Below are positions 8,631 through 16,827 of a stretch of DNA of 31,731 bases, piece by piece (the stretch's first letter is position 1; each line of letters starts with the position of its first letter). The notes under the pieces were generated by a model. The model did no database searches, had not been told where the DNA came from, and was given only the letters and a program-made list of their open reading frames with translations. The stretch lies in contig DALYJJ010000067.1 of NCBI GenBank assembly GCA_031969915.1, positions 1 to 31,731 on the forward strand, given 5' to 3'. This DNA comes from DALYJJ01 sp031969915 (GTDB lineage: Bacteria > Acidobacteriota > Terriglobia > Bryobacterales > Bryobacteraceae). Both the position numbers and the translations under genes were made by a program.

Positions 8631-9728
8631 CTACTCCGTCAAACGGACAACGAACGAACCGTTCGTTCCGTCTCCCACGCCAGGCCGCAAGCTGCCTTGG
8701 ACGTAGGGCCCAATGTACTCCGCGCACCACGCCTGGTTGCCGCCGTTGCCGTACTGGTTCGTGGGCCGCAGAAAGAACGCCCCGATCCCGACAATGCGGT
8801 TGTTGGAGCCCATGGGCGAACCTCCGTCGTTGATCGGCGCGGCGATGATCCTGCGACGGTTTCCGGTACCGCTCGCGATGTAATCCGCGTAGGTCGCAGC
8901 CGTTGTGTTGGTGTCCTGTGCGATGCGGTCTTCCAGGCTGTCCAACTGGCTCTGCTTGGCGCCGCCGGTCATGGTGACAATGTCGCCGATGCCGCGCTGA
9001 ATCGTCTGATAGTCCTCTTCAATGGTGAGCCGGATGTTGTTGGCGCTGCTCTCCTCGATGTAGCCGCGCTCGGAGCCGCCGGCCGCCTCAGCCATATTGA
9101 GAATCGCCATTTTTCGGTCGCCCGGGCACATGTTGCTTCCGGCCCCGTGTTTGTTGCCCATCGTCGGATTCGAGGGCCAACGCAACGTGTAGTGGTCGCC
9201 GCGTTGCAAGCCGAAATCGGGCGGTGTGGCGTTGTGGGCGTAGGGCGAGAACGGAAACAGCCCCTCGCGCCAGATGGTTTTCGCCACCTGTGCGGCCACG
9301 GAACGCGACTGCACGGGTGTCTGGTATTTCTTCACCAGCACAGGCAGGAAGAACATCTTCACCTGCTGGGTGGAGGTGACTCGCGCCCACCGGTGACCGC
9401 TTGCGTTGGACGGCGTGACGGCCCAGGGTCCCGCGCCGTTGGCGGCGAACTCCACGGTGGGCGCGCTCGTCGTGGTGCTATTGAAGTTCCACTTGAGCCC
9501 CGTGGCCGCCGCGGCGGCCTTCGCCCGGGCGATCCCGGCGCTGGTGCCGTCCAGTTCGAGCGCCGCCGACACCGATGCCGAATCGACGAACGCCTGCAAC
9601 TCGCTCTTGGCGATGTACATCTTGCCCATGTCGATGGCCACGCCCATTCCTGAGACCAACACAATCGCGCTCACCGACGTCGCCACCAGCACGTAGCCGC
9701 GCTGCCGGACCTGTTTCAAATACCGCAT
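8631..9728 (-). CDS. TadG-like Tad pilus assembly protein
   Basis: A 365-aa protein with one N-terminal membrane helix (GYVLVATSVSAIVLVSGMGV, about residues 11-30), followed directly by AIDMGKMYIAKSELQAFVDSASVSAALEL. This is the hallmark of the TadG-type putative Flp pilus domain, in which a transmembrane helix is followed by a long amphipathic helix carrying D-x-A-A/S repeats. The remainder is a large exported region without a recognisable von Willebrand A MIDAS. The Glu +5 of TadE is absent here, so it is probably not a prepilin-peptidase substrate. ATG at 9728 is chosen because it places a basic stretch and helix at the N-terminus, with a purine-rich site (AAAGGGGG) just upstream. It is the first gene of the tad cluster. 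Confidence 0.85.
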   Translation of the reverse strand: MRYLKQVRQRGYVLVATSVSAIVLVSGMGVAIDMGKMYIAKSELQAFVDSASVSAALELDGTSAGIARAKAAAAATGLKWNFNSTTTSAPTVEFAANGAGPWAVTPSNASGHRWARVTSTQQVKMFFLPVLVKKYQTPVQSRSVAAQVAKTIWREGLFPFSPYAHNATPPDFGLQRGDHYTLRWPSNPTMGNKHGAGSNMCPGDRKMAILNMAEAAGGSERGYIEESSANNIRLTIEEDYQTIQRGIGDIVTMTGGAKQSQLDSLEDRIAQDTNTTAATYADYIASGTGNRRRIIAAPINDGGSPMGSNNRIVGIGAFFLRPTNQYGNGGNQAWCAEYIGPYVQGSLRPGVGDGTNGSFVVRLTE

Positions 9729-9895
9729 GGGCCCCCTTTCCGCGGGTTCCGCTATGGACAGTATCGGAGGGTTGCGCCATTCCGACACTACGTTGAATCC
9801 CTTAGTTCCCCGGCCTTGTGGCTGTATCCAGGCGTCTGCACCGAGCGTACTCCGGTCCCCCTGTGTTCTCATCGAGAGGAACGGGATCTACCTTT

Positions 9896-11122
9896 ATGGT
9901 TCGACGATCTTTCCTCCTTTCCCTCGGTGCTGCCGCCGCCTCCGCCTCCGACTACCGGGCCTCGAAAGAGCCCGGCGCCGTCCCGGCCTGGGAGGCGCCC
10001 CTCTTCGATCTGCCCAAGTTCTCGAAGTCCCCGATCATCGTCCGGAAGATCGAGTTGCTCGAACTCGGCAAAGCCTACTTCGTCCGGGCCGTCTCGGCGG
10101 ACGGAGTGGAGGGTCTCACCCGGGTCAAGCAACTGGACGAGTACTTGCCCATGCTGACCCTCGTCGCCATGCCGTTCTTTGCCGGTAAGGACGTTCGGCA
10201 GCTCGAATCGCTGGTGGACCAGTTCTACATCAAGAACTACAAGCTCGCCGGCCAGGCGCTGTGGGCCCCGGCCGCTTATGTGGAGCAGGCGCTTTTTGAC
10301 CTGTTCGGCCGCACCGTGAACAAGCCCGTGAGCACACTGCTGGGCGGGGCGAAGCGCAAGCAAATCCCGGTGTATCTGTCCGGTTCCGGGCGTGAAACCA
10401 CGGCGGAGGCGGAAGTGGATGTCTACGAGAAAGGGCTCGCCCAGACCGGCGCCCGCGCGGTGAAGTTCAAGATCGGCGGACGCATGTCGCGCAACGCCGA
10501 CACCTACGCCGGGCGCACGGAGACGATGCTCACGCTCGCCCGCAAACGGTACGGCCCCAGGATCGCGATCTACGTGGACGCCAACGGCAGCTACAACGCC
10601 GCCAAGGCCATCGAGATGGGCAAACTGCTCAAAGAACTCGACTGCGCCTTCTTCGAAGAGCCGTGCCCGTGGGAGGAGATCTCCGAGACCAAGCGCGTCG
10701 CCGACGCCCTGGACATCCCGATCGCTTTCGGCGAGTGCGATTCCAGCCTCTGGAAGTTCCAGCACATGATCGAGACCCGCGCCCTCGATATCGTGCAGCC
10801 GGACCTGAACTACAACGGCGGCTACATCCGGTCGGCTCGCGTGGCGCGGATGGCGGCCAAGGCGGGACTGCCCATCACCCCGCACAACACGCAGACCGGA
10901 GTTTCCTCCGCGATCCTGCTGCACTTCGCGGCGGCGATTCCCAACACCGGACCGTTCATGGAGTACGTCTATCGCGGCAAGTACGACCACGCGCCCTGGT
11001 TCACGCCCCATTTCCCGATCGACAACGGCGCCATCGCGGTTCCCGAGGGGCCGGGCCTGGGCGTCACCGTCGATCCGGCGTATCTGGCCAAGGCGCGGGT
11101 CGTGGCGACAACCGGGGTGTAG
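9896..11122 (+). CDS. Mandelate racemase/muconate lactonizing enzyme family protein, exported
   Basis: This enolase-superfamily protein (408 aa) abstracts a proton alpha to a carboxylate; the substrate is probably an acid sugar or related compound. The metal ligands D228, E254 and E280 and the later residues D303 and H330 have spacings of 26, 26, 23 and 27. These match mandelate racemase D195, E221, E247, D270 and H297 exactly, and a KxK motif (K190/K192) is also present. Both acid/base residues of the mandelate-racemase subgroup are therefore in place. The N-terminus MVRRSFLLSLGAAAASA has a twin-arginine-like pair and a hydrophobic stretch, suggesting Tat export. ATG at 9896 is chosen for that leader; GAGAGGA lies about 14 bases upstream. 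The SIS-domain gene follows after 7 bases. Confidence 0.9.
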   Translation: MVRRSFLLSLGAAAASASDYRASKEPGAVPAWEAPLFDLPKFSKSPIIVRKIELLELGKAYFVRAVSADGVEGLTRVKQLDEYLPMLTLVAMPFFAGKDVRQLESLVDQFYIKNYKLAGQALWAPAAYVEQALFDLFGRTVNKPVSTLLGGAKRKQIPVYLSGSGRETTAEAEVDVYEKGLAQTGARAVKFKIGGRMSRNADTYAGRTETMLTLARKRYGPRIAIYVDANGSYNAAKAIEMGKLLKELDCAFFEEPCPWEEISETKRVADALDIPIAFGECDSSLWKFQHMIETRALDIVQPDLNYNGGYIRSARVARMAAKAGLPITPHNTQTGVSSAILLHFAAAIPNTGPFMEYVYRGKYDHAPWFTPHFPIDNGAIAVPEGPGLGVTVDPAYLAKARVVATTGV

Positions 11123-11129
11123 ACTGATC

Positions 11130-12143
11130 ATGTCCCTTTCCTTTGAAAAACTCCAGGGAACCTACCTGAACGATCTCCTGGCGCAGCCGGCCGCGCTGCG
11201 GCGGACGGCGGAAAGCCTGGCGCCCGAACCCGCGCTGGAGGCCGTGGCCGGCAATCTGCGCGCGGGCCGGCTGCATCGCGTAGTGCTCACGGGTATGGGC
11301 GGCTCCTACCACCTGCTCACGCCGCTGCACCTGCGGTTGACGGCCGCGGGCTTCGATTCGATCCTGGTCGAAACATCGGAACTGCTACACGCGATGCCGG
11401 CGCTGCTCCACCCCCGCAACGTGGTCCTGGCGCTATCGCAATCGGGCGCGAGCGCGGAGATCGTACGGCTGATCGAGCACGAGGGTCCCCTCTACCTCGG
11501 GGTCACCAACACGCCCGGCTCGCCCTTGGCGCGGAAGGCCCACGCGGTGGTGTTCACGCAAGCCGGCGAAGAAGGCGGCGTGGCGTGCAAGACTTCGGTG
11601 ACGGCGCTGGTAGCGCTCGATTGGGTGGCGCGGCACTTCGAAGCCGGGCTGCTCGAGAAGTGGGACCCGAGCCGGGCGGCAGACGCCTATCTTTCGCGAT
11701 GGCGGGAGCACGTCGCGGCGCTGGTGTCGCAACTCGACGGGGTGGAGCGGGCGTTCTTCACAGGCCGGGGTCCTTCGATGGCGGCCGCCGGACTGGGAGC
11801 GATGTTGCAGAAAGAGGCGGCGCACTTCCACGGCGAGGGGATGAGCAGCGCCGCTCTCCGCCACGGGCCTTTCGAAATGCTCGGCCCGGGTTCGCTGGCG
11901 GTCGTGTACGAGGGCACGGTTGGCCGGAACCTGAACATCCGCCTGGTTGACGACGTGCGGGCCACCGGCGCGAAGAGCTTCCTGTGCGGGCCTTCGGCGG
12001 AGGACGGACCGTTCCGGCTCAGCGAAGCGAATCCGGTGTTGGAGCTGCTCCCCGCGCAGATGCTCTCACTCGCCGCCGCGTACCGGGCGGGCCGGGAGCC
12101 GGGGAAGTTCGAGCGGATCACGAAGGTGACGGACGCCGAGTAG
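11130..12143 (+). CDS. SIS-domain sugar-phosphate isomerase/deaminase (GlmS isomerase-domain-like)
   Basis: A 337-aa protein with two SIS domains and no glutaminase domain. The first has TGMGGSYHLLTP and ALSQSGASAEIVRLIE, the phosphosugar-binding serine loop; the second has FFTGRGPSMAAAGLGAMLQKE and SSAALRHGPFEML. This is the layout of the GlmS isomerase half and of stand-alone relatives such as FrlB and AgaS, which act on amino-sugar or fructosamine phosphates. At the place where GlmS has a catalytic Glu before L-K-H-G-P, this protein shows Ala (A-A-L-R-H-G-P), so the chemistry may differ. The tail KFERITKVTDAE resembles the GlmS C-terminus. It is probably cotranscribed with the enolase-family gene and may act on its sugar products. 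Confidence 0.85.
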   Translation: MSLSFEKLQGTYLNDLLAQPAALRRTAESLAPEPALEAVAGNLRAGRLHRVVLTGMGGSYHLLTPLHLRLTAAGFDSILVETSELLHAMPALLHPRNVVLALSQSGASAEIVRLIEHEGPLYLGVTNTPGSPLARKAHAVVFTQAGEEGGVACKTSVTALVALDWVARHFEAGLLEKWDPSRAADAYLSRWREHVAALVSQLDGVERAFFTGRGPSMAAAGLGAMLQKEAAHFHGEGMSSAALRHGPFEMLGPGSLAVVYEGTVGRNLNIRLVDDVRATGAKSFLCGPSAEDGPFRLSEANPVLELLPAQMLSLAAAYRAGREPGKFERITKVTDAE

Positions 12144-12145
12144 GA

Positions 12146-13048
12146 TCAGATCGAACCCTGTGAGCCGTCGATTCTCTGACCGGTGAGCAGGCCTACGCAG
12201 CGGGCGGTGTGGAAGCGGACGTCGCGGGCCCGCAGGACAGCGCCGGCCGCCGACACGGCGCCCGCGAGCACGGCCTTCAGCCGGAAGCTCAGGCCGGCGC
12301 CGGCCCCGTGATGCTTGGCGACATAGGCGGCGGCGGAGTGCGCCATGTCCGCCGAAACGGCGGCACGCACGTCGGGCGGAACGTCCTCCGGCTCCGCCAC
12401 GTAACAGGCGCGCGCTTCCGGCACGGGGAGAATCTTCTTGCCCGCGTGGCGCAACTGCCAGCAGAGCTCGAGATCGCCCCAGTGGTTCGCCAGGCGCTCG
12501 TCGAAATAGTTCATGCCCCGAACGAACTCCTTGCGAACGATCAGCGCCCAGGCGGCCACCCATTCCAGGTCCGGGCCGGCGGGCTTCGGCGCGGGGTGGA
12601 CGCCGCTTCTCCATAGCCGGTAGAGGTCGGCGGGCGTGGGCAAGGGGTAGTTCGGCTGCGCGGGTTCGAAAACCGCGGTGGCGGCGCCGGTCTGCGGTGC
12701 GCCATGCAACGCCTCGATGAGCCGCGGCACGGTGGTGGGTTCGACCTCCACGTGCGGATCGAGCAGCAGGAGGAACTCCCCCGTGGCGGTGCGCGCGCCG
12801 ATGTTACGGGCCTTGGCCAGACCGAAGTGACGCGGCAGCTTGAGAAACGTGGCGGCCGGGAATTCGGACTCCAGTTGCGGCGTGCCGTCGCGCGAGCCGT
12901 TATCCACCACGATGACCTCGAAGGCTTCCCGATTCTCCGAGCGCTCGAGAGCACGCAGGCAGCGGCGCAGCGCCTCCGCGCAGTTGAAGGGCGCCAGCAG
13001 GACGGAGGTCTTGGGCAGGGAGGGCTTCTCTTCCGGCATCGGCGGCAT
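12146..13048 (-). CDS. Family 2 glycosyltransferase with a D-x-H motif
   Basis: A 300-aa GT-A fold glycosyltransferase. VLLAPFNCAEALRRCLRAL starts the Rossmann-like domain, and VIVVDNGSRDGTP is the nucleotide-binding segment. FGLAKARNIGARTATGEFLLLLD precedes the metal motif, which here is D97-P-H99 rather than the usual D-x-D. ELCWQLRHAGKKI supplies the region of the catalytic acidic residue. No membrane helix is evident, although the C-terminus (about 240-270) is alanine-rich and moderately hydrophobic. ATG at 13048 overlaps the upstream stop as TGATG, indicating translational coupling. The role is probably cell-envelope glycan or glycoconjugate synthesis; donor and acceptor are unknown. It ends 2 bases from the convergent SIS gene. 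Confidence 0.9.
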   Translation of the reverse strand: MPPMPEEKPSLPKTSVLLAPFNCAEALRRCLRALERSENREAFEVIVVDNGSRDGTPQLESEFPAATFLKLPRHFGLAKARNIGARTATGEFLLLLDPHVEVEPTTVPRLIEALHGAPQTGAATAVFEPAQPNYPLPTPADLYRLWRSGVHPAPKPAGPDLEWVAAWALIVRKEFVRGMNYFDERLANHWGDLELCWQLRHAGKKILPVPEARACYVAEPEDVPPDVRAAVSADMAHSAAAYVAKHHGAGAGLSFRLKAVLAGAVSAAGAVLRARDVRFHTARCVGLLTGQRIDGSQGSI

Positions 13049-13338
13049 CAGATCAGTCCCTCCGCGCGGAGGTCTTCCAGCATCTCTTCCGAAGTCCTGG
13101 CTGGGTAGCCGTAGATCCAAAAAGGATCTTCGAGTTCACTCTCCCAGACCCGCAGTCCGGGGGCGGTGAGCGCGGCGCGGAAGCGCTCGTCCAACTCCTT
13201 CACCTCTTCGTCGAGTCCCGCGCGCGAGATCTCCGCGCGAAGGTCGAGATCGTTGCGATAGTCGTACAGGCCAAATTGGTATCCGCTCTCCACTTCGTCG
13301 ACGAACAAGCGGTATTCCTCGATCAGGCGATGATTCAC
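13048..13338 (-). CDS. Small acidic protein, candidate inhibitor/immunity partner
   Basis: A 96-aa cytoplasmic protein with no signal peptide and a strong negative charge (about 24 Asp/Glu against 11 Arg/Lys). Its GYQFGLYDYRNDLDLR segment and aromatic-rich end (WESELEDPFWIYGYP) recall small immunity proteins that often accompany RNase toxins, but I cannot name a family with certainty. The start is GTG at 13338, which overlaps the stop of the upstream secreted RNase-like gene as GTGA. The gene ends in TGATG with the glycosyltransferase start. Gene order (secreted basic protein, then acidic cytosolic protein, translationally coupled) fits a toxin/inhibitor pair such as barnase/barstar. The function is an inference. 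Confidence 0.75.
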   Translation of the reverse strand: MNHRLIEEYRLFVDEVESGYQFGLYDYRNDLDLRAEISRAGLDEEVKELDERFRAALTAPGLRVWESELEDPFWIYGYPARTSEEMLEDLRAEGLI

Positions 13339-13697
13339 TGCCGCGGCCTCCTCGCCTGTCGTTTGAAATACATCTCGCCGTCGCGGGGAATGAAAAACGT
13401 GCGGATGGTGCGGTCAGGATTGTAGGCCCCAAACCAGCCCTTGCCCCGGTGGAAGCGCGTGATCACGCCGTCCTCGCGCACGAACTCCACTACCTGCGCG
13501 GAGAGCCTGGCGTCGCGCAGGTCCTGGGCCATGCGAAGGTAGTCGTCCTTGGAAACGTTCCCGAACTCGCGCACGTGTTTGAGGTAATGGGAATCGAGGA
13601 GGGACCGCGAGCGGAAGCCGGGCGACTGGGCGGCGAGGCCGGCCGCGAGGCACAGCAGGGCGGCCAGCGCAGCGAGGCGGCGGAGTGCGGCGGGCAT
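13335..13697 (-). CDS. Small secreted RNase-toxin-like protein
   Basis: A 120-aa protein with a clear Sec signal peptide (MPAALRRLAALAALLCLAAG, then LAAQ). The mature part, about 96 residues, is basic (about 20 Arg/Lys against 12 Asp/Glu). It contains H37 and H41 in LLDSHYLKHVREFG, followed by a helix with YLRMAQDL, then a beta region with GVITRFHRGKGWFGAYNPDRTIRTFF. From memory, the pattern H-x3-H-x2-E-F-G ... Y-x3-A ... F-G ... D-x-T-I-R-T-F/Y-F is that of C-terminal toxin domains of the barnase/EndoU/colicin/RelE-like nuclease class; I cannot confirm the family. ATG at 13697 is chosen for the signal peptide and because it follows the lepA stop; an in-frame GTG at 13736 lies inside lepA. 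The downstream acidic gene overlaps it. Confidence 0.75.
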   Translation of the reverse strand: MPAALRRLAALAALLCLAAGLAAQSPGFRSRSLLDSHYLKHVREFGNVSKDDYLRMAQDLRDARLSAQVVEFVREDGVITRFHRGKGWFGAYNPDRTIRTFFIPRDGEMYFKRQARRPRQ

Positions 13698-13710
13698 GCG
13701 TTTGCCTAGT

Positions 13711-15522
13711 TTACTCCTCGCTGGAGTTGCTGACACGAAGCACGGCGAGAAACGCCTCCTGCGGAATCTCGACGCGGCCCACCCGCTTCATGCGGCGCTT
13801 CCCTTCCTTCTGCTTCTCGAGCAGCTTCCGTTTGCGCGAGATATCGCCGCCGTAGCACTTGGCCAGCACGTTCTTGCGCATCGCCGGGATGTTCTCGCGA
13901 GCCACGATCTTCGAGCCGATGGCCGCCTGGAGGGCGACCTCGAACATCTGGCGCGGGATCAGCTTGCGCAGGCGGTCGATGAGAGCCTTGCCGCGGTCGA
14001 AGGCGAACTCGCGGTGGACGATGATGGAGAGCGCGTCGATCGGGTCGCCCGCCACCAGCACGTCGAGCTTCACCATGGGGGAGACCCGGTGGCCGGAGAG
14101 GTGGTAATCGAGCGACGCGTAACCGCGGGAGGCCGATTTCAGACGGTCGTAGAAATCGAGCACGATTTCATTCAACGGCAGCTCATAAGTGAGTAACACG
14201 CGGCCGGTGCCGATATACTCGAATTTCTTCTGCACGCCGCGCTTTTCTTCGAGTAACTTCAGGATTTCCCCGAGCGAGTCCTCGCGAGTAATCACGGTCG
14301 CATCGATGATCGGCTCTTCCACTTGCTCGATATCCGCCTGGTCCGGCCACTTAGTGGGGTTATCGACCTCGATCAAGTCGCCGCCGCGCGTCGTGACCCG
14401 GTAGCGGACGCCGGGCGCGGTGGTGATCAGATCGATCTGAAATTCCCGCTCCAGCCGCTCCTGGACGATCTCCAGATGGAGCAGTCCCAGAAAGCCGCAG
14501 CGGAAACCGAAGCCGAGAGCGGCGGAGTTTTCGGGCTCGAAGTTGAAGGCGCTGTCGTTCAACCGGAGCTTCTCGAGAGCGTCGCGCAGCAAACCGTGTT
14601 CGTGGCTCTCCACCGGATAGAGACCGGCGAAGACCATGGGCTTGATCTCCTGGAAGCCGGGCAGCGGCTCGCCGGCGGGCTTGGCGTCGTCGGTAATCGT
14701 GTCGCCCACCTGGGCGTCCGATACGGTCTTGATGTTCGCGAACAGGAAGCCGGCCTCGCCCGCCGACAGTTCATTGCATGGGACCGGTTTGGGCGACTGG
14801 TAGCCCAGCCCTTCCACTTCGTACGCGCGGCCGTTCGACCAGAGACGGATCTTCTGGCCAAGCCTCACCGTGCCGTCGACGATGCGGGCGAGGATGATCA
14901 CGCCGCGATAGGCGTCGAACCAGGAGTCGAAGATCAAGGCGCGAAGCGGCGCGTTGGGATCGCCCTTTGGAGGCGGCACGGTATGGACGATGGCTTCGAG
15001 GATTTCGTGGATGCCCGCGCCCTGTTTGGCGCTGGCCAGGATGGCGGTGGAGGCGTCCAGGCCGATCACCTGTTCGATCTGCTCGCGGATGCGGTCGGGC
15101 TCGGCGGAGGGCAGGTCGATTTTGTTGATGACCGGAATTAGTTCCAGGTTGTGATGCAACGCCAGATAGGTGTTGGCGAGAGTCTGCGCCTCCACGCCTT
15201 GCGATGCGTCAACCACCAGCAGCGCTCCCTCGCAGGCCTGGAGGCTGCGCGAGACCTCATAAGTAAAATCGACGTGGCCGGGCGTGTCGATGAGGTTCAA
15301 CTGGTAGAGGTTGCCGTCGTCCGCTTTGTATTCCAAACGCACGGCGTGAGCCTTGATGGTGATGCCGCGTTCGCGTTCCAGGTCCATCGTGTCGAGGACC
15401 TGCTCCATCATCTCGCGCTGGGAGAGCGCGCCGGTGGTTTCGAGCAGGCGGTCGGCCAGCGTCGACTTGCCGTGATCGATGTGGGCAATGATGGAGAAGT
15501 TTCGGATGTACGCGGGATCCAT
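13711..15522 (-). CDS. lepA: Elongation factor 4 (LepA)
   Basis: LepA is a ribosome-binding translational GTPase implicated in back-translocation and 30S biogenesis. The 603-aa protein has the GTPase motifs AHIDHGKST (G1), DTPGHVDF (G3) and NKIDLPSA (G4), then the EF-Tu-like beta-barrel, the EF-G-like domains, and the LepA-specific C-terminal region ending KKQKEGKRRMK-like (KLLEKQKEGKRRMKRVG) and VPQEAF-like (VEIPQEAFLAVL). Length and order are standard. ATG at 15522 gives MDPAYIRNFSIIAHIDHG, the expected N-terminus. It faces the enoyl-CoA hydratase gene across only 36 bases, so the two promoters must lie close together or overlap the coding starts. The RNase-like gene starts 13 bases after its stop. 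Confidence 0.98.
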   Translation of the reverse strand: MDPAYIRNFSIIAHIDHGKSTLADRLLETTGALSQREMMEQVLDTMDLERERGITIKAHAVRLEYKADDGNLYQLNLIDTPGHVDFTYEVSRSLQACEGALLVVDASQGVEAQTLANTYLALHHNLELIPVINKIDLPSAEPDRIREQIEQVIGLDASTAILASAKQGAGIHEILEAIVHTVPPPKGDPNAPLRALIFDSWFDAYRGVIILARIVDGTVRLGQKIRLWSNGRAYEVEGLGYQSPKPVPCNELSAGEAGFLFANIKTVSDAQVGDTITDDAKPAGEPLPGFQEIKPMVFAGLYPVESHEHGLLRDALEKLRLNDSAFNFEPENSAALGFGFRCGFLGLLHLEIVQERLEREFQIDLITTAPGVRYRVTTRGGDLIEVDNPTKWPDQADIEQVEEPIIDATVITREDSLGEILKLLEEKRGVQKKFEYIGTGRVLLTYELPLNEIVLDFYDRLKSASRGYASLDYHLSGHRVSPMVKLDVLVAGDPIDALSIIVHREFAFDRGKALIDRLRKLIPRQMFEVALQAAIGSKIVARENIPAMRKNVLAKCYGGDISRKRKLLEKQKEGKRRMKRVGRVEIPQEAFLAVLRVSNSSEE

Positions 15523-15558
15523 GCGATAGAATGGGCGTCGGTCCCCTCATTATCCCAT

Positions 15559-16344
15559 ATGGCATTCGAGCACGTTCTTTTTGAGGCCGGCGCGGGCGGA
15601 ATCGCCGTGTTGACCGTGAATCGCCCGGCGAAGCTGAACGCTCTCAACCGCGGCGTGCTGACGGAGCTGGAAGAGGTTCTGGGGCGCATGGAAACCGATC
15701 CGTCGCTGAAGGCGTTGATCGTCACCGGCGCCGGCGAGAAGGCCTTTGTCGCGGGAGCGGACATCTCCGAATTGGCGGCGGCGTCCCCCGTCGAAGCACA
15801 TGATCTTTCGCTCAAGGGGCAGCGCCTGTTCCGGCGCCTGGAACTGCTGCCCAAGCCGGTGGTCGCCGCGGTGAACGGGTTTGCGCTCGGCGGGGGCCTC
15901 GAACTTGCGATGGCCTGCACGGTGCGCATCGCCTCGCCTAACGCCCGGCTGGGCCAGCCCGAAGTGAAGCTCGGGATCGTCGCCGGCTATGGCGGTACGC
16001 AGCGGCTGCCCAGGCTGGTGGGGCGCGGGCGCGCCATGGAACTGCTGCTTACCGGTGAGCCGGTGGATGCGGCCGAGGCCTATCGCATCGGGCTGGTGAA
16101 CCGCGTGGTGGAGCAGCCGGAGTTGCTCGACACCGCTCGCGCGATGCTGGCGAAAATGCTGGCTAACGCGCCCATCGCCGTGCGCCTGACCATGGAAGCG
16201 GTGGACGTCGGCATGAGCGTGGGCCTGGAGGAAGGGCAGCGCTACGAGGCGGCGGCCTTCGCGGTGACGGCGGCTACGGCGGATAAGCAGGAAGGAACGC
16301 GCGCGTTTCTGGAAAAACGCGCGGCGATATTTGCGGGTAAGTAG
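15559..16344 (+). CDS. Enoyl-CoA hydratase/3-hydroxybutyryl-CoA dehydratase
   Basis: A 261-aa crotonase-fold enzyme that adds water to 2-enoyl-CoA in beta-oxidation, or dehydrates 3-hydroxyacyl-CoA. The oxyanion-hole segments are KAFVAGADISEL and NGFALGGGLELAMAC. The two catalytic glutamates are E115 (GGGLE) and E135 (QPEVKLG), exactly 20 residues apart as E144 and E164 are in rat enoyl-CoA hydratase. ATG at 15559 gives MAFEHVLFEAG; the frame is open upstream but that part is antisense to lepA. The ribH start codon follows the stop without a gap, so it heads an operon with ribH and nusB. Which acyl chain length it prefers cannot be read from sequence. Confidence 0.94.
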   Translation: MAFEHVLFEAGAGGIAVLTVNRPAKLNALNRGVLTELEEVLGRMETDPSLKALIVTGAGEKAFVAGADISELAAASPVEAHDLSLKGQRLFRRLELLPKPVVAAVNGFALGGGLELAMACTVRIASPNARLGQPEVKLGIVAGYGGTQRLPRLVGRGRAMELLLTGEPVDAAEAYRIGLVNRVVEQPELLDTARAMLAKMLANAPIAVRLTMEAVDVGMSVGLEEGQRYEAAAFAVTAATADKQEGTRAFLEKRAAIFAGK

Positions 16345-16821
16345 ATGAATACCTTCGAAGGGCAATTAGACGCGCGCGGGCTCAAGTTCGCGATCTTAGT
16401 AAGCCGGTTCAATAGTTTCATCACCGAACGGCTGTTAGGCGGCGCGATGGACGCGCTCAAACGCGCCGGCGCGAGCGAGGCGGACATCGAGTTGGTGAGG
16501 GTTCCCGGTTCGTGGGAGATGCCCATCGTGGCCGCGGAGCTGGCGCGCCAGAAGCGGCACGACGCGGTGATCTGCCTGGGGGCCGTCATTCGCGGTGAAA
16601 CTCCCCACTTCGATTACGTCGCCGGCGAGGCAGCCAAGGGTCTGGGCCAGATCTCCATGCAGACCGGAGTGCCGGTTGCATTCGGCGTTCTGACCACGAA
16701 TACCCTGGAGCAGGCCATCGACCGGGCGGGCGCTAAAGGCGGCAACAAAGGCTTCGACGCCGCGATGACCGCCATCGAGATGGGTCAACTGATGCGCCGT
16801 TTGCGCGGCGGGAACGGCTGA
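16345..16821 (+). CDS. ribH: 6,7-dimethyl-8-ribityllumazine synthase
   Basis: Condenses 5-amino-6-ribitylaminouracil with dihydroxybutanone phosphate in the penultimate step of riboflavin synthesis. The 158-aa protein has the family's N-terminal SRFNSFITERLL, VPGSWEMPI, ICLGAVIRGETPHFDYV (active-site region) and VPVAFGVLTTNTLEQAIDRAG, with the catalytic histidine in the TPHFDYV stretch. The initiation codon directly abuts the stop codon of the enoyl-CoA hydratase gene, and nusB follows 6 bases after its stop. ribH-nusB adjacency is very common in bacteria and supports both calls. Confidence 0.97.
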   Translation: MNTFEGQLDARGLKFAILVSRFNSFITERLLGGAMDALKRAGASEADIELVRVPGSWEMPIVAAELARQKRHDAVICLGAVIRGETPHFDYVAGEAAKGLGQISMQTGVPVAFGVLTTNTLEQAIDRAGAKGGNKGFDAAMTAIEMGQLMRRLRGGNG

Positions 16822-16827
16822 GGCGGG

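Noticed and set aside
9871..9882. The 12-mer ATCGAGAGGAAC upstream of the enolase-family gene recurs upstream of the GntR gene (near 20243)
   Set aside because: It contains a Shine-Dalgarno-like purine stretch and is short; two copies in 31.7 kb are not convincing as a regulatory repeat.
9869..11131. Long minus-strand frame opposite the enolase-family gene
   Set aside because: The plus-strand gene has perfectly spaced catalytic residues, so the antisense frame is a composition artefact.
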